DNA of 64,000 bases, taken from assembly GCF_018760365.1 (NCBI RefSeq), contig NZ_JAHIAB010000012.1:124001-188000 (forward strand), written 5' to 3'. Of this stretch, positions 8,494 to 16,445 are shown in pieces. Under the pieces are notes generated by a model. That model searched no databases. It saw nothing but the letters and a program-made list of their open reading frames with translations, and was not told where the DNA came from. Both the position numbers and the translations under genes were made by a program. This DNA comes from Pseudooceanicola endophyticus. GTDB lineage: Bacteria > Pseudomonadota > Alphaproteobacteria > Rhodobacterales > Rhodobacteraceae. Every line of letters begins with the position of its first letter. The stretch's first letter is position 1.

Positions 8494-8551
8494 AGTCCGA
8501 CATGTGGACTGATCGGGTTGACGACGTGGGGTCCTTTTGGACATGTGGACC
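8494..8551. promoter_or_regulatory. Paired palindromes sharing an 11-bp direct repeat
   Basis: AGTCC-GACATGT-GGACT (8494-8510) and GGTCC-N12-GGACC (8530-8551) both contain GACATGTGGAC (8499-8509 and 8540-8550). The two copies are 41 bp apart, close to four helical turns, so a protein could sit on one DNA face at both. They lie downstream of the likely promoter of the HAAT operon. Candidate operators. Confidence 0.4.
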
Positions 8552-8713
8552 TCACGGAGCCCGTCCGGGGGCGTCTTCGCAGGAGGAAGGCGCCCCGGGC
8601 AGGACCGGGCGGGGCAACCCGCGAGGAGGAGGTTCTACGACAGTGCCGTTCCGGCTGGAAACCGGAAACCCCGCGTCCGCGGGCTCTCCAGCGCTGTCCC
8701 GAGGGAGGAAACC

Positions 8714-9946
8714 ATGAAGAAACCGCAGATTCTGTTGACGTCGGCCATCGCGCTCTGGGCCGCCAGCGCCGCCCAGGCCGAGACCTTCAAGTTCGCCATG
8801 ATCGACCCGTTCTCGGGTCCGGCGGCGATGGTCACCGAGCGCATCGAGAAGGTCCTGCGCTACGGCGTGGACGAGGTGAACGCCGAGGGCGGGCTGAACG
8901 GCGAAAAGATCGAGATCCTGACCTTCGACAACAAGATGTCCCCGCAGGAGACCGCGATCCAGGCGCAGAAGGCGATCGACGCAGGCGCGACGATCCTGCA
9001 AACCAGCGTGTCTTCGTCGAACACCTTCGCGCTGGTGGATTTCGTCAGGAAGCACAACCGCCGCAATCCCGATCACAAGGTCATCGTCTTCGACGGCGCC
9101 AGCCACGACCCGGCGATCACCGGCGAGAAATGCAGCTATTACAGCTTTTCCTGGGTGCTGAACGCCCATGCCAAGACCGCCGGTCTGGCCGCCTATCTGA
9201 AAAGCCGCCCCGATATCACCAAGGTCTTCCTGCTGAACGCCGAAGGCTCTTCCGGGCAGACCAGCCGTCAGGCCTTCCTCGACATGGTGGGCAAGGCGCG
9301 CCCCGATATCGAATGGGTGGGCGATGATACCCATCCCCTGCAGAAGATCACCGATTTCGCGCCCTATATCGCCAAGATCCGCGCCTCGGGCGCGCAGGCG
9401 GTGATCACCTCGGACTGGGGGGCGGATCTGTCGCTGGTGTTGAAGGCGGCTGGCGAGGGCGGGCTGAAGGCCGAATGGTTCACCTTCTTCTCGACCGGCC
9501 CCGGCGCGCCCACGGCGATTGCCCAGGCCGGGCTGGACGGGCTGGTCTATTCGGTCTTCGACGGCGATCCCGGACTGCCGGACGCGGGTCTTCAGGCCCA
9601 TGAGGTCGCCTTCCGCGCCGCCACCGGCATCTCGGCCAGCCCCTTCCCGGGCGACAGCTCGGCGTTGCGGGCGCTGGTGGCGGCGGCGCAGAAGGCCGGC
9701 AGCCTCGAGGTCGATCCGCTGGTCGCGGCGCTGGAGGGATCCGAGTTCCGCACGATCTACGGCGCCCCCGCCACCCTGCGCCCCGAGGATCACCAGCTGC
9801 TGACCCAGATGTCGGTGTCGAAATTCGCCCCCGTTACGGGTGCGGCGCTGGACGAGGAAGGCACCGGCTGGGGCTGGCACAACGTGGCGGTGATCCCGGC
9901 ATCGGAGGTCACCCTGCCCTCGACCTGCAAGATGAAGCGGCCCTGA
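8714..9946 (+). CDS. Branched-chain amino acid-type (HAAT) ABC transporter substrate-binding protein
   Basis: The 410-residue periplasmic binding protein has a signal peptide (LLTSAIALWAASAAQA|ETF) and a Peripla_BP_6 (LivJ-like) fold: IDPFSGPAAMVTERIEKVL, then NGEKIEILTFDNKMSPQETAIQAQKAI. ATG 8714 is chosen over an in-frame ATG at 8537 because it begins the signal peptide and follows GGGAGGAA. It opens the operon that continues through a lactonase, two permeases and two ATPases. The family also carries aromatic and alicyclic acids and urea, so the name does not fix the ligand. Confidence 0.92.
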   Translation: MKKPQILLTSAIALWAASAAQAETFKFAMIDPFSGPAAMVTERIEKVLRYGVDEVNAEGGLNGEKIEILTFDNKMSPQETAIQAQKAIDAGATILQTSVSSSNTFALVDFVRKHNRRNPDHKVIVFDGASHDPAITGEKCSYYSFSWVLNAHAKTAGLAAYLKSRPDITKVFLLNAEGSSGQTSRQAFLDMVGKARPDIEWVGDDTHPLQKITDFAPYIAKIRASGAQAVITSDWGADLSLVLKAAGEGGLKAEWFTFFSTGPGAPTAIAQAGLDGLVYSVFDGDPGLPDAGLQAHEVAFRAATGISASPFPGDSSALRALVAAAQKAGSLEVDPLVAALEGSEFRTIYGAPATLRPEDHQLLTQMSVSKFAPVTGAALDEEGTGWGWHNVAVIPASEVTLPSTCKMKRP

Positions 9947-10017
9947 TCCGGCGCCCCGGATCCCGAAAGAGGGAAGGCGATCCCGCCTTCCCGGCGCTTC
10001 CTTCCAGTGAGATCGAC

Positions 10018-10953
10018 ATGACCAGAACCTCCTATCCCCATCGCGTCGTCGCCGAGGGCCTCGGGTTTCCCGAGGGGCCGGTGGTGTGCCCCGACGGCAG
10101 CGTGATCCTCTGCGAGATCAAGGCCCGCCGCCTGACCCGCATCCATCCCGACGGCAGCCGCGACGTGCTCTGCCAGCTTGAGGAGGCGCCGAACGGGGCC
10201 GCCCTGGGCGCCGATGGCGCGCTCTATATCTGCAACAACGGCGACGGCTTCGCCTGGGGCGCGCCGGGCGGCGTGACCCAGCCGGTCGGCGGCAACCCGG
10301 CCTTCTCGGGCGGGCGGATCGAGCGGGTGGACCTTGCCACCGGCACCGTGACCGAGCTGTATCGCAGCATCGGCGGCCATGACCTGCTGATGCCCAACGA
10401 CATCGTCATCGACCGCGACGGCGGGCTTTGGTTCACCGATCACGGCACCCGCACGGCGCGCAGCTTTGTCCATGGCGGGCTGTATTACGGTCGGCCCGAC
10501 GGCTCTTTCGCCTGCGAGGTCGCCTGGCCGATCACCACCGCCAACGGCGTCGGCCTCAGCCCCGATGAGAAGACCGTCTATGTCGCGGATACCGAGACGG
10601 GGCGGCTTTATTCCTATGCCGTCACCGGCCCCGGCACCATCGTGCCCCCCGATCCCTACCAGCCCGGCGCGGCGGTGCTGGCGCAGCTGAAGGGGTTCCG
10701 GCGCTACGACAGCCTGGCGGTGGAAGCGTGCGGCAACATCTGCTGCGCGGGCCTGACGCCCGGCTGCATCTCGGTCATCTCGCCTGCGGGCGAGGAGGTC
10801 GAGACCGTCGAGATGCCCGATCCCTTCTCGACCAACATCGCCTTCGGCGGCCCGGACATGCGCACGGCCTATGTGACGCTGTCGGGCTCGGGGCGGCTGA
10901 TCGCGGTGGACTGGCCGCGGCCGGGTCTGAAACCAAACTTTTCGGGGCTGTGA
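10018..10953 (+). CDS. SMP-30/gluconolactonase/LRE family protein
   Basis: This 311-residue six-bladed propeller of the SMP-30 family shows the expected metal ligands: E19 (in FPEGPV), N127 (in MPNDIVID) and D191 (in VADTETG). Members hydrolyse lactones with a divalent metal. It sits inside the HAAT transporter operon, 2 nt before the permease start region. In a cluster with a Baeyer-Villiger monooxygenase, a lactone is the expected intermediate, so a role in ring opening is likely (inference). No signal peptide is seen, so it is cytoplasmic. Confidence 0.9.
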   Translation: MTRTSYPHRVVAEGLGFPEGPVVCPDGSVILCEIKARRLTRIHPDGSRDVLCQLEEAPNGAALGADGALYICNNGDGFAWGAPGGVTQPVGGNPAFSGGRIERVDLATGTVTELYRSIGGHDLLMPNDIVIDRDGGLWFTDHGTRTARSFVHGGLYYGRPDGSFACEVAWPITTANGVGLSPDEKTVYVADTETGRLYSYAVTGPGTIVPPDPYQPGAAVLAQLKGFRRYDSLAVEACGNICCAGLTPGCISVISPAGEEVETVEMPDPFSTNIAFGGPDMRTAYVTLSGSGRLIAVDWPRPGLKPNFSGL

Positions 10954-10955
10954 TC

Positions 10956-11915
10956 ATGGGTCTGGACGTACTGAGCTTTTCCATCCTCAACAGCGTGCTC
11001 TACGGGATGCTGCTGTTCCTGCTGGCCTCGGGGCTGACGCTGATCTTTTCGATGATGGGCGTGCTGAACTTCGCCCATGCCAGCTTCTTCATGGTCGGCG
11101 CCTATCTTGGCTACGAGCTGTCCAAGGACATCGGCTTTTTCCCGGCGCTGGTGCTGGCGCCGCTGATCGTGGGGGTTCTGGGCGCGCTGGTCGAACGCTA
11201 CGGGCTGCGGCGGGTGCACCGTTTCGGCCACCTGGGCGAGCTGCTGTTCACCTTCGGGCTGGCCTTCGTGATCGAGGAGGCGGTGCAGATGATCTGGGGC
11301 CGGTCCTCGCAGAACTTCGGGGTGCCTGCCGCGCTGGATTTCACCGCCTTCGAGCTGTTCGGCACCGGCTACCCGGCCTTCCGCGTCTTCATGCTGGTGG
11401 TGGCGGTGGCGGTCTTTGCCGGGCTCTGGCTGCTGCTGACGAAGACCCGGGTCGGGCTGATCGTGAAAGCCTCGCTCACCCATCCCGAGATGGTCTCCAT
11501 GCTGGGGCACAACGTGCCGATGGTCTTCATGGCGGTGTTCGGCGTCGGCTCGGCGCTGGCGGGGATCGCCGGGGTGATCGCCGGGCCGGTGCTGGTCACG
11601 CAGCCCTCTATGGCGGCGTCGCTGGGGCCGATCCTGTTCGTCATCGTGGTGGTCGGGGGGCTGGGTTCGCTCTCGGGGGCCTTCATCGCCTCGCTGATCA
11701 TCGGCTTCATCCAGACCTTCGCGGTGGCCATCGACCTGTCTGTGCGCGACGTCTTCGGCTGGCTGGGCGTGAGCGAGGCGCCGACCTTCCTGGGCCCGGT
11801 CTTCACCGATGCCTGGGGCGTGAGCGTGGCGCAGCTGGGGCCGGTGATCCCCTATCTGCTGCTGGTCGTCATGCTGATCTTCCGGCCTGCCGGGCTGGTC
11901 GGAAAACGCGGCTGA
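10956..11915 (+). CDS. HAAT ABC transporter permease (LivH-like)
   Basis: The 319-residue membrane protein belongs to the LivH class: GLTLIFSMMGVLNFAHASFFMVGAYLG near the N-terminus and repeated hydrophobic segments. ATG 10956, two bases after the lactonase stop, is preferred to the far upstream in-frame start at 10728, which would lie inside the lactonase gene. It forms the channel with the LivM-like protein at 11941. Confidence 0.92.
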   Translation: MGLDVLSFSILNSVLYGMLLFLLASGLTLIFSMMGVLNFAHASFFMVGAYLGYELSKDIGFFPALVLAPLIVGVLGALVERYGLRRVHRFGHLGELLFTFGLAFVIEEAVQMIWGRSSQNFGVPAALDFTAFELFGTGYPAFRVFMLVVAVAVFAGLWLLLTKTRVGLIVKASLTHPEMVSMLGHNVPMVFMAVFGVGSALAGIAGVIAGPVLVTQPSMAASLGPILFVIVVVGGLGSLSGAFIASLIIGFIQTFAVAIDLSVRDVFGWLGVSEAPTFLGPVFTDAWGVSVAQLGPVIPYLLLVVMLIFRPAGLVGKRG

Positions 11916-11940
11916 GCCGCCGGGGAGAGGAGGACTACCC

Positions 11941-13230
11941 ATGACCATGAATGCCATCGAAACCGCCCGTTCGCGCCCCGGCCAGACGCTGCTGCCGGCC
12001 ACGCTGCCCTGGGCCGCAGTGATCGCGGTGCTCTTCATCCTGCCGCTGGCCTTCCCGGGCACGGCCATGGTGTCGACGCTGAACTACCTGGGGACCATGG
12101 CGATCTTCGCCCTGTCCTACAACGTGCTGCTGGGCCAGACCGGGCTTCTGTCGCTGGGCCATGCAACCTTCTTCGGGCTGGGCGGCTTCATCGCCACCCA
12201 TGCGCTGCTGGGCATGGCCGAAGCGGGCTGGGCCTTTCCGCTGCCGCTGCTGCCGCTGATCGGGGGCCTTGGCGCCTTCGTGCTGGGGATCTTCGGGGGC
12301 TGGCTGGCCTCGGGGAAGGGGGGGATGCCCTTCGCGATGATCACCCTGGGCCTGTCGGAGCTGGTCTATGCCGCCGCCGCCATCTTCCCCTCCATCTACG
12401 GCTCCGAGGAGGGGGTGTCGATGGACCGGATGGAGCTGGGCTCCAGCTTCGGGATGGATTACGGCAGCGCGACGGACATCTACGTGATCGTCGCGGTCTG
12501 GTTCGTGATCTGCGCCGCCGGGCTGAAGTACTTTACCACGACGCCCCTGGGCCTGCTGGCCAATGCGGTGCGCGACAATGCCGAACGGGTCGAGTTCCTG
12601 GGCTTCTCGGCGCGCCGGGTGCGGATGTGGACCTATGCCATCGCCGCCGGTGTCGCGGGCATCGCGGGTTCCCTTGCCGCCATCAACTTCGAGATCATCA
12701 CGGTGATCGAGCTGGGCGCCGCGACCTCGACCCTGGTTCTGCTGATGACCTATATCGGCGGCACGCGGGTGTTCTTCGGTCCGGTGCTGGGCGCGGTGGT
12801 GATCGGGCTGATGAAGGTCTGGCTGTCGGACCTGACGCCGGCCTGGATGCTGTATTTCGGCCTGCTGTTCATCTTCGTCGTCATGGTGGCGCCGGGCGGG
12901 CTGGCCGGGATCCTGGTGGGCGCGGGGGCGATGATCCGCGCCGGGCGCCTGGGGCCGCAGCTGCCGCTGCTGGCGGCGATCGGCGGGCTGGGCCTGCTGT
13001 CGCTGGCGGGGGTGATCATGCTGATCGAACTGGGCTACCGCGCCGGGCTGGATGCCGCGCTCGGATCGCAGATCCGGATCCTGGGCCTGCCGATGGATGC
13101 GCATGGGCTGAACTCCTGGGGGCTGGCGGCGCTGCTGGCGCTTGGCGGCGCCCTGAGCATCCGCCCGCTGCTGAGCCGTCTGGAAACCCTGCAACACCGC
13201 CTCGGCCTGAAGGGAGGAGACCCCGCATGA
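11941..13230 (+). CDS. HAAT ABC transporter permease (LivM-like)
   Basis: A 429-residue LivM-class permease: LSYNVLLGQTGLLSLGHATFFGLGGF is the family hallmark, followed by the AVRDNAERVEFLGFSARRVR cytoplasmic loop. It is somewhat longer than usual because of an extra hydrophobic C-terminal stretch (about residues 325-420) after the normal end AGIL. GAGAGGAGGAC precedes the start. Its stop overlaps the ATPase start by ATGA. Confidence 0.92.
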   Translation: MTMNAIETARSRPGQTLLPATLPWAAVIAVLFILPLAFPGTAMVSTLNYLGTMAIFALSYNVLLGQTGLLSLGHATFFGLGGFIATHALLGMAEAGWAFPLPLLPLIGGLGAFVLGIFGGWLASGKGGMPFAMITLGLSELVYAAAAIFPSIYGSEEGVSMDRMELGSSFGMDYGSATDIYVIVAVWFVICAAGLKYFTTTPLGLLANAVRDNAERVEFLGFSARRVRMWTYAIAAGVAGIAGSLAAINFEIITVIELGAATSTLVLLMTYIGGTRVFFGPVLGAVVIGLMKVWLSDLTPAWMLYFGLLFIFVVMVAPGGLAGILVGAGAMIRAGRLGPQLPLLAAIGGLGLLSLAGVIMLIELGYRAGLDAALGSQIRILGLPMDAHGLNSWGLAALLALGGALSIRPLLSRLETLQHRLGLKGGDPA

Positions 13231-13991
13231 GTGCCAATGCCATCGAGATCCGCGACCTGAGGAAAAGCTTCGGGCCGGTCGATATCATCCGCGGCGTGAA
13301 CCTGGAGCTGCGCGCCGGCGAACGCCACGCCCTGATCGGGCCGAACGGGGCCGGGAAATCGACGCTGTTCCACCTGATCTCGGGGCGGCTGCGCCCCACC
13401 AGCGGCAAGATCCTGCTGCACGGACAGGAGATCCAGGGCAAGCCGCCCGCCCGGATCGTCCATGCCGGGCTCTCGCGCAGCTTCCAGATCACCAACATCT
13501 TCCCCGAGATGACGGTGCTTGAGAACCTGCGCTGCGCGGTGCTGTGGAAACTGGGGCATCGCTATTCGGTGCTGCGCCCGCTGGGCCGGCTGCGCGACGT
13601 GGAGGCCGAATGCACCCGCCTGCTGGAAGAGCTGCGCCTGACCCATCGCCGCACGTCGCGGGCCGACAGCCTGAGCTACCCCGAGCAGCGCGCGCTGGAG
13701 CTGGGGCTGGCGGTGGCGAGCGGCGCCGACACGCTGCTGCTGGATGAGCCGATGGCCGGGATGAGCCATTCGGAAACCGCCGCCGCGCTTGAGCTGATCA
13801 TGGCGGTGACCGAGGGGCGTTCGCTGCTGATGGTCGAGCACGACATGGGCGTGATCTTCGAGATGGCCGATCGCATCAGCGTGCTGGTTTACGGAGAGGT
13901 CATCGCCACCGGCACCCCGGAAGAGATCCGCGCCAACCCTGCGGTGCAGGAAGCCTATCTTGGCACCCCCAATGCGGAGGAGGCCGCATGA
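13227..13991 (+). CDS. HAAT ABC transporter ATP-binding protein (LivG-like)
   Basis: The 254-residue ATPase has Walker A GPNGAGKST, the LivG feature SRSFQITNIFPEMTVLENL, Walker B TLLLDEPMAGM and the terminal VQEAYLG. The ABC signature reads LSYPEQRALELG instead of the commoner LSYGEQR. It overlaps the permease by ATGA and the LivF-like gene by ATGA. Confidence 0.92.
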   Translation: MSANAIEIRDLRKSFGPVDIIRGVNLELRAGERHALIGPNGAGKSTLFHLISGRLRPTSGKILLHGQEIQGKPPARIVHAGLSRSFQITNIFPEMTVLENLRCAVLWKLGHRYSVLRPLGRLRDVEAECTRLLEELRLTHRRTSRADSLSYPEQRALELGLAVASGADTLLLDEPMAGMSHSETAAALELIMAVTEGRSLLMVEHDMGVIFEMADRISVLVYGEVIATGTPEEIRANPAVQEAYLGTPNAEEAA

Positions 13992-14716
13992 GCCGTCCCG
14001 AAACCGACATCCGCGCCGAGACCCTGCTGGGCATCCGCGACCTTGAGGCCTGGTACGGCAAGAGCCACATCCTGCACGGCGTCACGCTGGACGTGCGCCG
14101 GGGCGAGATCGTCAGCCTGCTGGGGCGCAACGGCGCCGGGCGCTCGACCCTGCTGAAGGCGGTGATGGGGGCGATCCGCACCACCGGTCGGGTGGATTTC
14201 GCGGGCACCGATCTGGTCGGGCGCAAGCCCCACCAGATTGCCCATGCCGGCATCGGCTATGTCCCCGAAAGCCGCGATGTCTTTCCCGAGCTGACGGTGC
14301 GAGAGAACCTGATCCTGGGGCTGAAGCCGGGCGGCGAGGGGCGCTGGAGCCTGGAGGAGATCTACGATCTGTTCCCGGTGCTGCGCACCCGCGCCGACAC
14401 CCGCGCCGGGGCGCTCTCGGGGGGGGAACAGCAGATGCTGACGATCTGCCGGACGCTGATCGGCGATCCGGAGCTGATCATGGTGGACGAGCCGACCGAG
14501 GGGCTGGCCCCCAAGATGGTCGCCGCCATCGGCACCCTGCTGGAACGGATCGCGGCGCGCGGCGTCTCGATCCTGCTGGTCGAGCAGAAGCTGGTGATCG
14601 CGCTCGACATCTCTCATCGGGTCTACGTGATGGGCCACGGGGAGATCGTTTTCGAAGGCACGCCCGCGGCGCTGATGCAGTCCGCCGAGGTACGTGCCGA
14701 ATGGCTGGAGGTATGA
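13988..14716 (+). CDS. HAAT ABC transporter ATP-binding protein (LivF-like), Walker A Lys replaced by Arg
   Basis: The 242-residue second ATPase of the importer has signature LSGGEQQMLTICRTLI, Walker B LIMVDEPTEGLAP and switch region LLVEQK. Its Walker A reads GRNGAGRST, with codon CGC (14141-14143) giving R52 where the phosphate-binding lysine is expected. The adjacent LivG-like subunit has a normal Walker A, so the pair could work with one full site. I recall arginine at this place in some LivF homologues, so it may be a subgroup trait and not a defect. Confidence 0.92.
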   Translation: MSRPETDIRAETLLGIRDLEAWYGKSHILHGVTLDVRRGEIVSLLGRNGAGRSTLLKAVMGAIRTTGRVDFAGTDLVGRKPHQIAHAGIGYVPESRDVFPELTVRENLILGLKPGGEGRWSLEEIYDLFPVLRTRADTRAGALSGGEQQMLTICRTLIGDPELIMVDEPTEGLAPKMVAAIGTLLERIAARGVSILLVEQKLVIALDISHRVYVMGHGEIVFEGTPAALMQSAEVRAEWLEV

Positions 14717-14718
14717 GG

Positions 14719-15486
14719 ATGACACGACCTGTTGCACTGGTGACAGGCGCCCGGCAGGGGCTGGGGCGCGGGATCGCGCTGGCGCTGGCGGATCGGGGCT
14801 TTGACGTGGCGGGGCTGGACCTGCTGGCGGATGAGAAATCCGAAAGCCTGCTGGAGGCGCTGGCCGCAAAGGGCGCGAAGGCGCATTTCGGGGTGATGGA
14901 CCTGGCCGATCTTTCGGCCCATGCCCCGGCGCTGGAGGCCGTCGAGGCCGCGCTTGGCCCGGTGGATGCGCTGGTCAACAATGCCGGCATCGCCGCACGC
15001 CCCCTGACCGACCTGCTTGAGATCGCCCCGGAGGCCTTCGACCGCAACCTGTCGATCAACCTGCGCGGCACCTTCTTCCTGACCCAGGCGGTGGCAAAGC
15101 GGATGCTGGCGCGCGACAGCACGCGCTACCGCTCCATCACCTTCATCGCCTCGATCGCGGCGACGCATGTCTCGACCGACCGCAGCCCCTACTGCGTTTC
15201 GAAGGCGGGGCTGTCGATGGTGACGCAGCTTTACGCCGACCGCCTGGGCCCCGCCGGCATCGCCGTGCACGAGATCCGCCCCGGTTTCATCCGCACCGAG
15301 ATGACCGGATCGGCGCCCACCGGCAAGATCGACGCCTATGTCGAAAGCGGCGCCGTGGCGATGAAACGCTGGGGAGAGACCGCCGATATCGGCCGTGTCG
15401 CCGCCACCCTGGCCGCCGGCGATCTGCCCTATGTGACCGGCCAGCCGATCTACGTGGACGGGGGGTATCACATCCCCACCGCCTGA
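14719..15486 (+). CDS. SDR family oxidoreductase (3-ketoacyl-ACP reductase-like)
   Basis: A 255-residue classical SDR with TGARQGLG at 9-16, NNAG, and the catalytic Y158-x-x-x-K162 (SPYCVSKAG). ATG 14719 is chosen because GGAGG at 14707-14711 is spaced 7 nt from it; the in-frame ATG 14713 is only one base from that site. The gene directly follows the LivF-like gene and is co-transcribed with the importer. Close relatives in sugar and polyol operons are annotated 3-ketoacyl-ACP reductase, but context here favours a catabolic alcohol dehydrogenase. Confidence 0.92.
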   Translation: MTRPVALVTGARQGLGRGIALALADRGFDVAGLDLLADEKSESLLEALAAKGAKAHFGVMDLADLSAHAPALEAVEAALGPVDALVNNAGIAARPLTDLLEIAPEAFDRNLSINLRGTFFLTQAVAKRMLARDSTRYRSITFIASIAATHVSTDRSPYCVSKAGLSMVTQLYADRLGPAGIAVHEIRPGFIRTEMTGSAPTGKIDAYVESGAVAMKRWGETADIGRVAATLAAGDLPYVTGQPIYVDGGYHIPTA

Positions 15487-15588
15487 CAGCCCCGGGGGCC
15501 CGGCCCCCGCCCAAGACCGCCCCGATCCCGTTGTTCCCCGGTGCCGCCCCGCGGCCCCGGACCGGGATCCCCATGCAAGGAGACAGAC

Positions 15589-16431
15589 ATGCTTGATGAT
15601 CTGAAATATCGCGACGGCGAAGTCAGCGTCGCCGGGGTCCGCGTCCGCTACCGCGTCGCCGGGCCCGACAATGACCGCACGCCGCTGGTGCTGGTGCATG
15701 GCACCGCAGGCTCCGTCGACGGCCATTTCGGCTATATCTTCCCGATGATGGCCTATCGCCAGAAGGTGATCGCGCTGGACTGGAGCGACACCGAAGGCGC
15801 CACGCTTGAGCTTGCGGATCTGGTCGCCCAGGTCCGTGCGGTGATCGGGGACGCGGTGCCCGTAGGGCCGGTGACGCTGCTGGGCTATTCGCTGGGCGCC
15901 TGCGTCGCGGCGCAGACCGCCGCCGAGCTGCCCGGCAAGGTCGCGAACCTGATCCTGGTCGCCGGCTGGCTGAAGACCGACACCCATCAGCAGATGCGCA
16001 ACCGGATCTGGCGGGCGCTGCGCGATCAGGACAGTGCCTCGATCACCGAATACATGACCTTCTGCGCCTTCTCGCCGGGCTTCATGAACATGAAGTCGCT
16101 GCCCGAGATGGTCGCCGCCGCCGGTATGCTGAAGATGAGCGGTTTCGTGGATCGCCAGATGGATCTGAACACCCGCATCGACATCGCCGAGGCCTGCGAG
16201 ACGATCACCGCGAAGACCCTGGTGATCGGCTGCACCTTCGACATGATGGTGCCGAAACACCATTCCAAGCAGCTCTTCGGCGCCATCGAGGACGCCCGCT
16301 ACACCGAGATCCCCTCGGGGCACGCAGTGGTGCATGAACGCGCCGCCGAGCTGTTTCACCACATCGACATGTTCACCCGGGCGCCCGGCGCCCATCCCGC
16401 CGGCACCATCATCCCGGCGCAGAAACCCTGA
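15589..16431 (+). CDS. Alpha/beta hydrolase, possible lactone hydrolase
   Basis: The 280-residue alpha/beta-hydrolase shows the oxyanion region VHGTAGSVDGHF, nucleophile elbow GYSLG (S101), acid D218 (in CTFDMMVP) and H245 (in SGHAVVHE). AAGGAGACAGAC precedes ATG 15589. It lies 15 nt before the Baeyer-Villiger monooxygenase gene, the same pairing as chnC/chnB-type gene pairs of cyclic-ketone degradation. Hydrolysis of the lactone product is the obvious proposal; an esterase on a linear ester is the alternative. Confidence 0.9.
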   Translation: MLDDLKYRDGEVSVAGVRVRYRVAGPDNDRTPLVLVHGTAGSVDGHFGYIFPMMAYRQKVIALDWSDTEGATLELADLVAQVRAVIGDAVPVGPVTLLGYSLGACVAAQTAAELPGKVANLILVAGWLKTDTHQQMRNRIWRALRDQDSASITEYMTFCAFSPGFMNMKSLPEMVAAAGMLKMSGFVDRQMDLNTRIDIAEACETITAKTLVIGCTFDMMVPKHHSKQLFGAIEDARYTEIPSGHAVVHERAAELFHHIDMFTRAPGAHPAGTIIPAQKP

Positions 16432-16445
16432 CGGAGGACAGGCAC

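Noticed and set aside
10728-10955. Upstream extension of the LivH-like permease
   Set aside because: The extension lies entirely inside the lactonase gene and adds non-hydrophobic, Arg-rich sequence before the real first membrane helix.
15491-15510. GC-rich hairpin between the SDR and the alpha/beta hydrolase genes
   Set aside because: The stem has at most 5 bp with a sensible loop and no T-run; transcription is expected to continue into the hydrolase and monooxygenase genes.
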